A stretch of 64,000 nucleotides of DNA from Thermomicrobiales bacterium (GCA_041390825.1 JAWKPF010000015.1:1-64000); one strand, 5' to 3'. Shown: positions 16,125 through 25,348, numbered from the stretch's first letter. Numbers and translations are program-made. Notes: a model not told the origin generated them from the sequence alone.

Positions 16125-17390
16125 CTACACCGGAATGATGAGCGCGTCCAATTCCCGGGGATAGAACGTCAACCGCTCGGCGCCATAGGAACGGATGACG
16201 ACCGTGTCGGAATGACGGAATCCCGCAAGACCTGGCACGTAAATACCTGGCTCGACCGAAAGCACCATGTTCTCTTCGATCACGGTATCCCCGCTGCCCT
16301 TGTCGATGAAGGGCCATTCGTGCCCTTCGAGACCGAGTCCGTGGCCAGTGTGGTGCCGTTGCAGATCGGCGATGCCGAGTTCCACGAAAAGCTGGCTCAC
16401 ATCCTTCTCGGCATCGGCGAAGGTCCGCCCGGGCCGGAGGGCATCGAAACCCGCTTGCTGCAACTGCATCATCATGTCGAAATACTTGACGAACTCAGCG
16501 TTCGGTTCCCCAATGATCATGGTTCGTTCGAGTTCGGAATTGTAGCCGCCAACATCGGCGCCCGCGCCGGTGACGAGCACGTCGCCCGGCATGAGACCGA
16601 CCGCGTTGTAGAGCCCGTGCGGCATCGAGGTTGCGCGCCCCGCCGAGAAGCCGGCGCCAGCCGGGTAACCCCAGACCGCGGTGAGCGGCTGATAACCTGG
16701 TCCGAGCGCTTTCAACATGGCGCGCGAGGCAGCGGCCGAGGCCTCATACGAGATATCGAGCGGGGTCTTCCCGACGGCGATCAGATCTTGCATGACCTGG
16801 TGCGCGTAGTTGCCCCATACACAGCTTTCGATGGTGAACTGCAGTTCCGCTGGACTCTTGATCGCGCGCAGTTTGTCGACGATGTCGCGCGCGAAGACCA
16901 GCTCGACCCCATTCGTGACGACCTCGGCCAGGAGCGGGCCCTCGTACCCGTTGACGTCGAGCCCTCCGCTATTGTCGAACCCGAGTCGAACGCCCTTCTT
17001 GTTGAGCTTCATCTCGGTCAGCAGATCGGCCAGGAACTCCATCGGGTGCTTGACGCCGCCCGTGGGATATTCGGGATAGACGGCAACATTGCTGACCGGG
17101 TACTGCTGGATGTTCTCGCGCTCCAGCATCGGCACCATCGCGCCCAGCTTGCCATCACCGCCGACCACGATGGCCATAGGCCGCTCGGTGCTGACGTGAA
17201 AGAATCCCGAGGCGTACGCCATCCGAATGGGGTGAAACAGCACGAGACCATCGAGCTTCCGCTCAGCGAGCACCGCCCGAATCCGTTCGCCGCGTTGCAC
17301 GTACTCATCCGCGCCGATCTTCCACTGCAGCGTCGGGGTGGCGCGGGCCGGAGGAGTGGCCTGTGCATTCTTCTTTGACGATTTCGCCAT
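16125..17390 (-). CDS. M24-fold protein, creatinase/ectoine-hydrolase-like, metal site degenerate
   Basis: 421 residues. The N-terminal creatinase domain (about 1-170) and C-terminal pita-bread domain (about 180-421) give the typical length of aminopeptidase P/creatinase relatives. The pita-bread motifs are present but the metal ligands are not: the first Asp position reads Gly (VTGAGADVGGYNSE), the second reads Glu, and the final Glu position reads Ser (AGFRHSDTVVI). His (HHTGHGLGLEGHEW) and the first Glu (LSVEPGIYVPG) remain. That pattern fits the metal-independent C-N hydrolases such as creatinase better than Xaa-Pro peptidases. The ATG at 17390 (GAAGGA upstream) is preferred over a GTG four codons earlier. 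Confidence 0.8.
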   Translation of the reverse strand: MAKSSKKNAQATPPARATPTLQWKIGADEYVQRGERIRAVLAERKLDGLVLFHPIRMAYASGFFHVSTERPMAIVVGGDGKLGAMVPMLERENIQQYPVSNVAVYPEYPTGGVKHPMEFLADLLTEMKLNKKGVRLGFDNSGGLDVNGYEGPLLAEVVTNGVELVFARDIVDKLRAIKSPAELQFTIESCVWGNYAHQVMQDLIAVGKTPLDISYEASAAASRAMLKALGPGYQPLTAVWGYPAGAGFSAGRATSMPHGLYNAVGLMPGDVLVTGAGADVGGYNSELERTMIIGEPNAEFVKYFDMMMQLQQAGFDALRPGRTFADAEKDVSQLFVELGIADLQRHHTGHGLGLEGHEWPFIDKGSGDTVIEENMVLSVEPGIYVPGLAGFRHSDTVVIRSYGAERLTFYPRELDALIIPV

Positions 17391-17460
17391 CTTGTCCTTC
17401 ACCTATCCATGGTCCAACAGCATTTCGCTGATGTCAGGATAGCCGAGGATCAGATCGCCA

Positions 17461-18699
17461 TCAGCGAAGACCAGGTCTCGGCATCATCTGAATCGTGCCA
17501 ACTGGGTGACGCTTCGGCGCGGCGAAGGTAGCCGCCACCATGACACCAAGGAGACCGATGCCAACTGCGCTTCCCAGATGAGAAATCTGCACGGCGCTAC
17601 CGGTGTCATGACCCTCGATACGCAGCCAGAGCAATGCGATGCCCAGCGCCAGACTGCCAATCGTCAGGGCAAGCTGCACCAGCGCCAAGCGCGGCCAGCG
17701 CAACGGACTCCCGGCAAAGCGTGGCGCCAGATAGTAGGTGACGCCACAGATCAGGAGAGCGGCCCATCCGAAGAGGTTCAGCTCGGCATGCACCGGCCGA
17801 AGGAGCGCGCCATTGGCAGGTGTTACCGCGAAGCTCATCCCGAGCGCGATGCCAATGATCAGCGCGCCGAGCGCGGCGCCGAAGCCAATTTCGGTGGTGC
17901 GAGGAAGCTTGCGAACGAACGGAAGGCAGTTGGCGATCCAAAGAATGATCACCATCGCCTGCAACGTTGCCGCCATGTGGAACAGAAGCTCCGAATCGAT
18001 GGCCAGCGCCAACACCATCAACGGCAAAGCGACAACCGTGACGTACCAGTGAATGCGGAGCGCGGTGATGGTCTTCCAGCGGCCGGTGGTCCAGCGTGGA
18101 AGAACGTGATAGGTGACGCCAGTGGCCATCGAGAACGCGAAGCCCACCAACATCGAGTGCGCCCAAACCAGTTCCCACCGGCCGATCTCTGGCGTGTGAA
18201 TCGAAGTTACGAACCCGATCGTCAACCCGATCAACAACCAGACGGCCGAGAGCCGCGTGAAATTGGTGGCAATGCGGTCGGCATCAGCCTGCGCCGGGTA
18301 GGGCAACGGGGGCGCCGGCCGCACGGGAGTCTTCTGCTTGAACAACTGGCCAATATTGAACAGGAAGAGCAGTCCCGCCACCAGGGAGATACCGCTGCCG
18401 AGTGTGACTACCGCGTCTTGCTCCATCATGCGGCCGGCAAAGACGGTCCATCCACCGACCAACGCCAGCACGACCATCGATCGCACCATCGACTCCGACG
18501 CCCAGTCTCGACGCGAGAAGACCGGCACGATGCGGGTGTTGACGGCCAGAATCATCGGGAAGATGCCGGCCAGCACCGCGAGCGAGATCGCGGCTTCCCA
18601 CCAGGTCGGATGCGTGCGGGTGAATCCTGCGACCGCCACGGCTACCGCAAGTGCGGCCAGCGCCAGCGCCATGGTCGCGCCGAGCATCCGATGTCCCAT
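17461..18699 (-). CDS. Heme-copper oxidase subunit I-like / NnrS-like membrane protein
   Basis: 412 residues with about eleven or twelve membrane segments and little soluble sequence. Conserved His sit at HSMLVGFAFSMATGVTYHV and in RPVHAELNLFGWAALLI, with another at QISHLGSAVG, matching the heme-binding His pattern of CcoN/NorB-like and NnrS-like proteins. No subunit II or cytochrome gene is attached. AAAGGA precedes the ATG at 18699. It follows a four-segment membrane protein (12-base gap) and a DUF542 protein, so the three probably act together in nitric oxide handling (inference from DUF542). Confidence 0.75.
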   Translation of the reverse strand: MGHRMLGATMALALAALAVAVAVAGFTRTHPTWWEAAISLAVLAGIFPMILAVNTRIVPVFSRRDWASESMVRSMVVLALVGGWTVFAGRMMEQDAVVTLGSGISLVAGLLFLFNIGQLFKQKTPVRPAPPLPYPAQADADRIATNFTRLSAVWLLIGLTIGFVTSIHTPEIGRWELVWAHSMLVGFAFSMATGVTYHVLPRWTTGRWKTITALRIHWYVTVVALPLMVLALAIDSELLFHMAATLQAMVIILWIANCLPFVRKLPRTTEIGFGAALGALIIGIALGMSFAVTPANGALLRPVHAELNLFGWAALLICGVTYYLAPRFAGSPLRWPRLALVQLALTIGSLALGIALLWLRIEGHDTGSAVQISHLGSAVGIGLLGVMVAATFAAPKRHPVGTIQMMPRPGLR

Positions 18700-18711
18700 C
18701 GTCTGTTCCTT

Positions 18712-19158
18712 TCAGGTTGCCGGGGAGCGCGGGGCTCGTGGCGCCACGCGCGGCCAGATCTGCGTTACGAAAATGACCGCAGCCGCCACCTGCAGAGCAG
18801 CCGACAGCGCGAGCAACGCCAGCGTGCTGTCACCGGCATGTCCCGATCGTTCGATCGGCTCGGCAATCACGCGGCAAAGGAGTCCGATATTGAGCGCAGC
18901 CACAGCGACCTGGGCAAGGCGCAGGTTGTAGCCAACGGGTCGTTCTGGCGACCGCTTGCGCGGCAACAGCCAATAGGCAATTCCAAGCGCAAATTGCAGA
19001 AACCAGCCGACGAAAAGCATATGCCCATGCGTCGGCTGCACCCACAAGCGCCAGTTACCGGGAATCTCCCGGTCCACCAGCATCAATCCACCGAGGATAA
19101 ATCCGCCCAGCAGCCACAAAAGTGACAGTCGCACCATCACAGAGCTGAGCGGATCCAC
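18712..19158 (-). CDS. Four-segment membrane protein resembling an N-terminal CcoN/NorB segment
   Basis: 148 residues, GTG start at 19158, only 6 bases after the DUF542 stop, so translation is probably coupled. About four membrane helices. The stretch WVQPTHGHMLFVGWFLQFAL, followed by GIAYWLLPR, strongly resembles the His-containing helix II region of heme-copper oxidase subunit I relatives. With the next gene it looks like a two-gene version of one oxidase-like protein. Confidence 0.7.
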   Translation of the reverse strand: MDPLSSVMVRLSLLWLLGGFILGGLMLVDREIPGNWRLWVQPTHGHMLFVGWFLQFALGIAYWLLPRKRSPERPVGYNLRLAQVAVAALNIGLLCRVIAEPIERSGHAGDSTLALLALSAALQVAAAVIFVTQIWPRVAPRAPRSPAT

Positions 19159-19164
19159 GCAGCG

Positions 19165-19410
19165 CTACCAGTCCTGGGATTCCGCGACGATGATCGCGAC
19201 CTCTCGCAAAATCGGTTCTGCTTCGATGCCATGGCGCGCCAACGCCTCGCCCAACGGCAATCCACCGCCGCAGCAAAGATCGAGCCCGCAAGCCGTGAAC
19301 ACGGTCATTGTGCCCGGCGCGTGCTCGGACAAATCCGCAATGGTGCGGCTGGCAACTGCCGCAAGTTCTTCGTCCGTGATTGCTGGGACATAGGTAGGAT
19401 TCGTGGTCAT
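19165..19410 (-). CDS. DUF542 (ScdA N-terminal-like) protein
   Basis: 81 residues, essentially only the ScdA_N domain of the RIC/ScdA/YtfE iron-sulfur repair proteins. The diagnostic motif is TACGLDLCCGGGLPLGEAL, with the adjacent Cys pair. The hemerythrin-like diiron domain of full-length RIC proteins is absent. The family responds to nitrosative stress and iron release. First gene of the operon with two oxidase-like membrane proteins. The start at 19410 has only a weak ribosome site. Confidence 0.85.
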   Translation of the reverse strand: MTTNPTYVPAITDEELAAVASRTIADLSEHAPGTMTVFTACGLDLCCGGGLPLGEALARHGIEAEPILREVAIIVAESQDW

Positions 19411-19462
19411 GGCACATGCTCACTTTGCTGGAAACGATCGTACGTCGCCCACCGACGACGAT

Positions 19463-19478
19463 AGACCTATTTTGGTCT
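19463..19478 (-). promoter_or_regulatory. Inverted repeat upstream of the DUF542 operon
   Basis: AGACC-TATTTT-GGTCT: 5-base arms and an A/T spacer, centred about 60 bases upstream of the DUF542 start. It is the most symmetric element in this gap and could be an operator. The cognate regulator is unknown. Confidence 0.3.
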
Positions 19479-19546
19479 GAGCGTGGTCGCAGATGCGGGT
19501 CAGGGCATGAACGGGCGTTACAAAATCGTGTCAATTCTGGGTTCGA

Positions 19547-20467
19547 TCAGCGATGCCCGTGCCGAGGATCGAGCGCGTCCCGCAACCCGTCACCCACGAG
19601 ATTGAACGACAACACGGTCAGGAAGATCGCCATGCCAGGGAAAAACGTGAGCCACCAGGCCCCGGCGAGCAGCTCGCGCTGACCGTCCTGCAACATGTTC
19701 CCCCACGACGGTGTCGGAATGACGACCCCAAGACCGAGATAGCTCAGACTGGCTTCCAGCAAGATGGCGTAGGAGAGCCAGATGGTGGCCTGCACGATGA
19801 TGATGGGCAACGTGTTCGGAAAGAGATGCCTGAACATGATCCTGGACGAACTGGCCCCGACCGAGCGTGCGGCGGTGACATATTCCTGCTCTTTCAACGC
19901 CATGAATTGCCCGCGCACCAGACGCGCGGTCCCCGGCCAGGAGGCCAGACCAATCACGATGATGGTGGTGCGCAACCCGGGTTGGAAGAGCGACGCCGCG
20001 GTGATGAGCAGCAGGATCAGCGGAATCGAAAGCAGGATGTCGGTAAAGCGCATCAGCGCCTGATCGATGATCCCGCCAAAGAACCCGGCCAGGGCCCCGA
20101 GCACGACACCGATCGTCATGATGATGAGCACCGACGCAAAGCCAGCAGCCATCGAAATGCGGCCACCCCAAATGAGACGGGAATAGACATCGCGGCCGTT
20201 GCGATCGGTACCGAGCCAATAGGTGGCCGAGGGTGGGGTGTTGCGCACACCCGAGTGCAGTTCGTCGTACGGATACCGTATCAACACGGGCGCGAAAATC
20301 GCGGACAGATAGAGCAGGATGATCACGACCAGCCCTGCCACGGCCAGCTTGTTGCGCGCGAAGCGGCGCGCCGTGCGCCAACCGCGTGATCGAGGCACGG
20401 GCTCGTAAACGCCACCAGCGGTCGACCCCGCGAGCTCTGCCGCCTGCCCGACATATGCCTGGCTCAT
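19547..20467 (-). CDS. Peptide/nickel-type ABC transporter permease, DppC-like
   Basis: 306 residues; cytoplasmic N-terminus, then six membrane helices (first at KLAVAGLVVIILLYLSAIFA). The DppC/OppC signatures are YWLGTDRNGRDVYSRLIWGG and the EAA loop EYVTAARSVGASSSRIMFRH. The ATG overlaps the DppB stop as ATGA. With the DppB and DppA genes upstream it makes an oligopeptide-type importer; no DppD/DppF ATPase genes follow, so ATPases must come from elsewhere. Confidence 0.93.
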   Translation of the reverse strand: MSQAYVGQAAELAGSTAGGVYEPVPRSRGWRTARRFARNKLAVAGLVVIILLYLSAIFAPVLIRYPYDELHSGVRNTPPSATYWLGTDRNGRDVYSRLIWGGRISMAAGFASVLIIMTIGVVLGALAGFFGGIIDQALMRFTDILLSIPLILLLITAASLFQPGLRTTIIVIGLASWPGTARLVRGQFMALKEQEYVTAARSVGASSSRIMFRHLFPNTLPIIIVQATIWLSYAILLEASLSYLGLGVVIPTPSWGNMLQDGQRELLAGAWWLTFFPGMAIFLTVLSFNLVGDGLRDALDPRHGHR

Positions 20468-21429
20468 GACAGCGACACCCGTGGGTCGGCAATCGCATAG
20501 AAGACGTCTACCAGCAGATTGACCACCATGACACAGACGCCACTCAGCAGCGTGATGGCAAGAATGACCGGATAGTCACGCTGACTGATGGCCTTGACGG
20601 CGAGGTCGCCGAGTCCAGGCCACGCAAAGATCTGCTCGATGATGACTGCGCCACCGATGATGGTCGGGATCTGCAGGCCAATGACGGTGATCATCGGAAT
20701 AAGTGCGTTCCGCAGGGAATGCCGGTAGAGCACCGCCTTATGCGGCAACCCCTTGGCGCGCGCGACGGTGACGTAGTCCTGGTTCTTGACTTCCAGCATC
20801 GAAGAACGCATGAACCGCGCGAAATAGGCGATGTTCGGGAGAACCAGCACCAACACCGGCAAGATGAAGTATTTCACTCGTTCGGGGAACTCGGCATTTG
20901 CCTGACCCGTGCTGATGACGGGCAGCCAGCCGAGTTTGACCGCGATCCAGATCTGCAGCATGAGCGCCAGCCAGAAGTTCGGTAGCGCCAACCCGATAAA
21001 GGAGAAGATCGTGACGGCGTTGTCGGTCTTGGAATACTGCCGCGTGGCGGAGACGATGCCGACCGGGATGGCGATGAGAATTCCGAGCAGCAAGGCGATC
21101 CCCTGCAGCATGACAGTGGCCCAGAAGCGGTCCTTGATCAGGTCGATCACCGGTTTGTTGCCGAAGGTGTAGGCAGTTCCGAAGTCGCCCTTGAGCAGAT
21201 TCTTGGCCCAGGTGACGTATTGCACCGGCAGCGGCTCGTCCAGCCCCAGATTGGCGCGGGCTTGCTCGACATACTGCGGGTTCCCTGCCGCAGTCGGGCC
21301 CATCATGGCAACGACCGGATCTCCCGGAGCGGCGTGGATCAACACGAACATGATGATGCTGAGCCCGATCAGCAACGGGATCAGGATCAACGTGCGCCGA
21401 ATTAGGTAGGACCAGACGCCTGCCGGCAT
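20464..21429 (-). CDS. Peptide/nickel-type ABC transporter permease, DppB-like
   Basis: 321 residues. Typical DppB opening MPAGVWSYLIRRTLILIPLL and FVLIHAAPGDPV, six membrane helices, and the EAA loop DYVTVARAKGLPHKAVLYRH. The start chosen is ATG 21429 with GAGGTG 8 bases upstream, 7 codons inside the longest frame. Its stop overlaps the DppC start. The binding-protein gene ends 72 bases upstream. Confidence 0.93.
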   Translation of the reverse strand: MPAGVWSYLIRRTLILIPLLIGLSIIMFVLIHAAPGDPVVAMMGPTAAGNPQYVEQARANLGLDEPLPVQYVTWAKNLLKGDFGTAYTFGNKPVIDLIKDRFWATVMLQGIALLLGILIAIPVGIVSATRQYSKTDNAVTIFSFIGLALPNFWLALMLQIWIAVKLGWLPVISTGQANAEFPERVKYFILPVLVLVLPNIAYFARFMRSSMLEVKNQDYVTVARAKGLPHKAVLYRHSLRNALIPMITVIGLQIPTIIGGAVIIEQIFAWPGLGDLAVKAISQRDYPVILAITLLSGVCVMVVNLLVDVFYAIADPRVSLS

Positions 21430-21501
21430 GACCGGTTCACCTCGTTGCAATTGGCGGGAGGTCGGTCGACCTCCCGCCGGTGCGGTTGCGCTCCAGAGCG
21501 A

Positions 21502-23151
21502 TTACGACGCGGTGTAAGTCCACTCCTCGAGGGTGTGGAAGAGCCCGTAGGCGGCACTGTCGGTATAGCCGTCGTAGCCCTGGCGAACGACGTGCAGGAA
21601 CGGCCGGTACCAGGCGAAGTACATGGGAACCAGCTCGAGCATCTTGACCTGGATCTGCTGGTAGATCTCCTTGGCGGCGTCGAGATCGAGCTCGCGGCGT
21701 GCCTGCGTCAGCAGATCGTCCAGTTCCGGGTCGTTGATCTTCGAATAGTTGCCCGGCGAGGTCGAGTGGAACTGATCGTAGAGTTCGCTCGGCTCGGCGG
21801 TGACACCGCAGAAATCGACACCGGTGACTTCGTAGGCGCCCTGGACAGTTACCTGATCGCTCAGCGTGGCGTATTCGAGCAGCTCCGGGACGACCTCAAT
21901 GCCAATTTCCTTGAGCGCCTGCTGCGAGTACGTGAGCCAGTCCTCGCGCAGCACATTGCCCTGATTCACGTTGAAGCGGATCTTGGTTCCTTCGGCCACG
22001 CCTGCTTCGGCAATGAGCGCCTTGGCTTGCTCGACATCGAATGGGATGGGGGTGAGGTCCTTGTAGTACGCCCAGCTGTCTGGGGCAATCGGCCCGTTGC
22101 CGGGCTCGCCCATGCCAAGCAGTGAATCGGCCGCGAAGGTGGCCGTGTCGAGCGCCATGGCAATCGCCAGCCGTGCTTGCGGGGTGGAGAGCGCTTCGAC
22201 GGTCGTGTTGAAAAGCCAACCGTTCGGCGAGGAAAACGGCGGGATGAGCACCTGGAGATCAGCGTTGGCCTGCAGCTGATCGCGCGAGGTGGGCGCGGGA
22301 TAGTTCGATCCGTCGATATCGCCGGATTCGAGCGCAAGCACCAGCGAGTTCGCGTCAGCAATAACGCGATGGGTGAACGACTTGATGGCCGGTTTGCCTT
22401 CCTGCCAGTAGTTCGGATTCGCCGTGGCGACGAAATCAGACCCGACTGCCCAGCTTTGGAAGACATAGGGACCCGCACCGACCGGAGCGTTGTAGAACTC
22501 GGCGTCCGGTCCCGTCTGATCTCCAACCAACGCCTTGGGCACGACGAAGATGTACCGCTGGTTGTAAAGGAACGCTGCGTTTGGCTCGCTGAGCTCGACC
22601 GAGATGGTCTTTGGATCGACTACGGTGATCCCAGACACGGTGTCGGCCGTGCCATCGACATATTCCTGCGCCCCCTTGATGATCATGTACTTGCCCGCGC
22701 GCGGGGAGGCATTCGCGGGATTCAGATATTGCTCGTATGTGAAGGCGACATCGTCCGCGGTCAGATCGGAACCGTCCGAGAAGGTCGCGTTGTCGCGAAT
22801 CTTGAACGTGAACGTCAGATTGTCGATCGTCCAGCTCTCGGCGATGCCGGGCTCGGGCGCATAGGTGGCCGGGTTGATGTGCACGAACTCGTCGTAGAGC
22901 ATCTTGCAACGCCAGTCGGATTCCGACTCGTTAGCGCTCAGGAATGGGTTGATCGTTTGCGCCTCGCCGAGCGTGCCGATGATGATCGTCGGCTCTCCAT
23001 CCTGCATTCTGAGTGAGCGACCGGTGGCCGCACCCGGCGCTGCGCTGGCGCCATGGAGGCCAACGGCCACTGCCGCGCCGGTGGCGGCAGCGCCGGCCAG
23101 AAACGATCGTCGATCGAGCTCGAACGGACTATTCGCTGCTTTGCGGGTCAT
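21502..23151 (-). CDS. ABC transporter substrate-binding protein, DppA/OppA-like, Tat signal
   Basis: 549 residues, family SBP_bac_5. Tat signal at residues 14-35 (DRRSFLAGAAATGAAVAVG). The domain hallmarks are NPFLSANESESDW, WTIDNLTFTFKIRDNATFSD and LTADDVAFTYEQYLNP. AGGAGAAAAGG precedes the ATG. First gene of the dpp-like operon with two permeases. The ligand (peptide, nickel or glycoside) is not predictable from sequence. Confidence 0.92.
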   Translation of the reverse strand: MTRKAANSPFELDRRSFLAGAAATGAAVAVGLHGASAAPGAATGRSLRMQDGEPTIIIGTLGEAQTINPFLSANESESDWRCKMLYDEFVHINPATYAPEPGIAESWTIDNLTFTFKIRDNATFSDGSDLTADDVAFTYEQYLNPANASPRAGKYMIIKGAQEYVDGTADTVSGITVVDPKTISVELSEPNAAFLYNQRYIFVVPKALVGDQTGPDAEFYNAPVGAGPYVFQSWAVGSDFVATANPNYWQEGKPAIKSFTHRVIADANSLVLALESGDIDGSNYPAPTSRDQLQANADLQVLIPPFSSPNGWLFNTTVEALSTPQARLAIAMALDTATFAADSLLGMGEPGNGPIAPDSWAYYKDLTPIPFDVEQAKALIAEAGVAEGTKIRFNVNQGNVLREDWLTYSQQALKEIGIEVVPELLEYATLSDQVTVQGAYEVTGVDFCGVTAEPSELYDQFHSTSPGNYSKINDPELDDLLTQARRELDLDAAKEIYQQIQVKMLELVPMYFAWYRPFLHVVRQGYDGYTDSAAYGLFHTLEEWTYTAS

Positions 23152-23340
23152 CCTTTTCTCCTGTGTGCTTGCCTGGTCCGACGCAATTGCCGGACAGATT
23201 GCCGATGAACCGATGAGTTCGAGAGTTCCAGTGTACAGATTCGGGAATCCGTTGCGTAGTCAGTGATCCAGGGCGACCGCTCCTGCGTATCTCATCCATC
23301 GGCATGGGCCGAGGGGAATTGGATAGTTGGAGAAGTGGAT

Positions 23341-24147
23341 ATGCGAACGAAACGAATCCTGACCGTCATTTCAGCGTTTGCCCTGTTGGTGCTTGTCACC
23401 GGCGCGGTCGTCACACAGCGAGGAACGCTCGCGCAGGACAGTGAATCGCATCCGGCTCACATCCATTCGGGGACGTGCACCGAACTGGGAGACGTGGTCT
23501 TCCCGCTCAGCAACGTCAGCGATGAGATCATGATGGACGGCACGCCAATGGCAGGAGAGGCCATGGGGCCGAGTGACAATGCGGTGGAGTGGAGCGTCAC
23601 CACCGTGGCCGCCCCGCTGGCCGACATCGTTTCCGGTGGCCATGCCATCAACATTCATGAATCCGCCGAGAACATCGGGAACTACATCGCGTGCGGCAAC
23701 ATCGGTGGGGTCATGATGGGCGCGTCCGATCTGGCCATCGGTCTCGGCGAACTGAACGGATCCGGCTACTCGGGTGTCGCGACCCTGCATGACAATGGCG
23801 ACGGAACGACCACCGTGACGGTCTATCTGACCGAAGGCACCGCCAGCGCAGGTGCGGCCGAGACAACGACTGACACGGCAGCAGTGTCCACCGGAGCGGC
23901 GGCAGTCGACATCAAGGGCTTCCAGTTCAATCCCGCCACCACCGAGGTCAAGGTTGGCGACACCGTCACCTGGACGAACAACGACTCCACTCCGCATACG
24001 GCCACGCAGAAGCCATCCGGCAGCGGTTTCCAGTCGGGCACACTGCAGCCGGGCGACTCGTTCAGCTACACGTTCGAGACCGCAGGAACCTACGACTACT
24101 ACTGCGAGTTCCATTCGGGCATGACCGGACAGATCATCGTGAGCTAG
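23341..24147 (+). CDS. Secreted two-domain protein: HPAHIH domain fused to a cupredoxin
   Basis: 268 residues. A signal peptide covers about residues 1-31 (TVISAFALLVLVTGAVV). Residues 36-170 (SHPAHIHSGTC, VVFPLSNV, NIHESAENIGNYIACGNIGG, SGYSGVATLHDNGDGTTTVT) are closely paralogous to the protein at 32779-33309. After a Thr/Ala linker, residues 187-268 are a plastocyanin-like cupredoxin with copper ligands His (STPHTAT) and the Cys-x-x-x-His-x-x-x-Met cluster (CEFHSGMTG). It is probably exported and copper-binding. The ATG at 23341 has GGAGAAG upstream. Divergent from the dpp-like operon. Confidence 0.85.
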   Translation: MRTKRILTVISAFALLVLVTGAVVTQRGTLAQDSESHPAHIHSGTCTELGDVVFPLSNVSDEIMMDGTPMAGEAMGPSDNAVEWSVTTVAAPLADIVSGGHAINIHESAENIGNYIACGNIGGVMMGASDLAIGLGELNGSGYSGVATLHDNGDGTTTVTVYLTEGTASAGAAETTTDTAAVSTGAAAVDIKGFQFNPATTEVKVGDTVTWTNNDSTPHTATQKPSGSGFQSGTLQPGDSFSYTFETAGTYDYYCEFHSGMTGQIIVS

Positions 24148-24286
24148 GGCTGCGCTGAGAAGATGTACCCGTCCGATGGGTACCGGTTTGAGCAGCCACG
24201 GAGGGCTGCAACTACGCGGGCACGTCGGTCCAGGGACACAACTTTGCGCAACTGCTCGAGCCGGTTTCGAAGATCGAAACAACTGC

Positions 24287-24319
24287 AAAGCACCCGGGGT
24301 GGTTCGCCCCGGGTGCTTT
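24287..24319. terminator. Strong bidirectional terminator hairpin
   Basis: AAAGCACCCGGGG / CCCCGGGTGCTTT form a 13-base stem around TGGTTCG. It serves ctaA on the minus strand, where it is preceded by CCAACGAGA, and the cupredoxin gene on the plus strand (TTTCTCGTT tail). Confidence 0.75.
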
Positions 24320-24346
24320 CTCGTTGGCAGGTACAGCCGGTTCGGT

Positions 24347-25348
24347 TCAGTCGCCTACCGGCAGGGCCACTTCCCTCGTCGCCGACGCGGAACGCTCATT
24401 CGAGCGAGGTCGCGCGCTCCACACCATTCGGCAGGCGTCACAGATCATGACAAAGAGAATGGCCATCAGGGCGGCGTGCAGTAAGGTAGCCCAGAGATCG
24501 AGCAGGCTTTCGATCACGAATGCGCCCGCCAGCGCCTGCAGCACGATCGTGACCGCAGCGACATCGAGCACCTGGGAGATCTGCAGATAGTCGGTCTTGA
24601 ACGTCCGCGCCCACCAGGCAAGTCCGAAGATGAGCGCCATCAGCAAGACTGCCAGCAGGCGATGTGTAAAGGCAATGCCTTCCGACCCGGTGAATCCCGG
24701 GAAGACCTTTCCATTGCACAACGGCCACGTCGAGCAACCGAGCTCGTTACCTGAGTGGCGCATATAGGCGCCAACGTATGCCACCAATACCGACAGCACC
24801 AGCGAAGCCCAAACCCCGCGGCGAAACCAGAGTGGCGGAGGCGGTGTGCGGGAGGTGGTTTCCCCATCGAGCGATTGCGGTTCATAGAGATAGCGCGTCA
24901 GCAGAAAGATGGCGGCGAAGCAGGTCATCGAGACCCCGAAATGGCTCGCCATGATTGCGGGCGACTGCGGCCACATGACCGCTGCCGCTCCGAGTCCCGA
25001 TTGGAAAAGCAGCGTGCCGACCAACACCGCCACCAGCACCTTCACCTGCCGGTTCCCACGGCGGATCAACAACGCTCCCACCGCAACAATGGCGATCAGG
25101 ACGCCTTCGACGGCCGTCACGATACGGTGGCTGAATTCGATCGCGGTTTCGACCGCGTACTCAGGGATGAACTTCCCCTGACAGAGTGGCCACGAACGCC
25201 CGCACCCTTCTCCCGAGCCGGTATTGGTCACGGTGGAACCCATCATCAGCACGATGAACATGCCGATCATCGCGACAAACGAAATGCGCTTGATCCATTT
25301 TTCGAGTCTGGGGCGCTGGGGTACCGGAGCGGCGGACGGGGTGCTCAT
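24347..25348 (-). CDS. ctaA: Heme A synthase (COX15/CtaA family)
   Basis: 333 residues with eight predicted membrane helices. It converts heme O to heme A for the aa3-type oxidase encoded at 43.8-50.1 kb. Diagnostic features are the extracellular Cys pair region (GCGRSWPLCQGKFIP and GCSTWPLCNGKVFPG), heme-ligand His in AIEFSHRIVTAVEG, MASHFGVSMTCFA, AFTHRLLAVLLM and ATLLHAALMAILF. The start at ATG 25348 (AAGGA at 8 bases) removes an unlikely basic extension. No ctaB neighbour. Confidence 0.92.
   Translation of the reverse strand: MSTPSAAPVPQRPRLEKWIKRISFVAMIGMFIVLMMGSTVTNTGSGEGCGRSWPLCQGKFIPEYAVETAIEFSHRIVTAVEGVLIAIVAVGALLIRRGNRQVKVLVAVLVGTLLFQSGLGAAAVMWPQSPAIMASHFGVSMTCFAAIFLLTRYLYEPQSLDGETTSRTPPPPLWFRRGVWASLVLSVLVAYVGAYMRHSGNELGCSTWPLCNGKVFPGFTGSEGIAFTHRLLAVLLMALIFGLAWWARTFKTDYLQISQVLDVAAVTIVLQALAGAFVIESLLDLWATLLHAALMAILFVMICDACRMVWSARPRSNERSASATREVALPVGD

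Noticed and set aside
17506..19125. 539-codon open frame opposite the oxidase-like membrane genes
   Set aside because: Antisense shadow; its Gln/Arg/His-rich product is typical of the opposite strand of membrane-protein genes in GC-rich DNA.
24155..24286. CTGAGA plus a GTACCC/GGGTAC hairpin downstream of the cupredoxin gene, considered as a TPP-type riboswitch
   Set aside because: It lies after a gene rather than before one and lacks the other conserved TPP elements.
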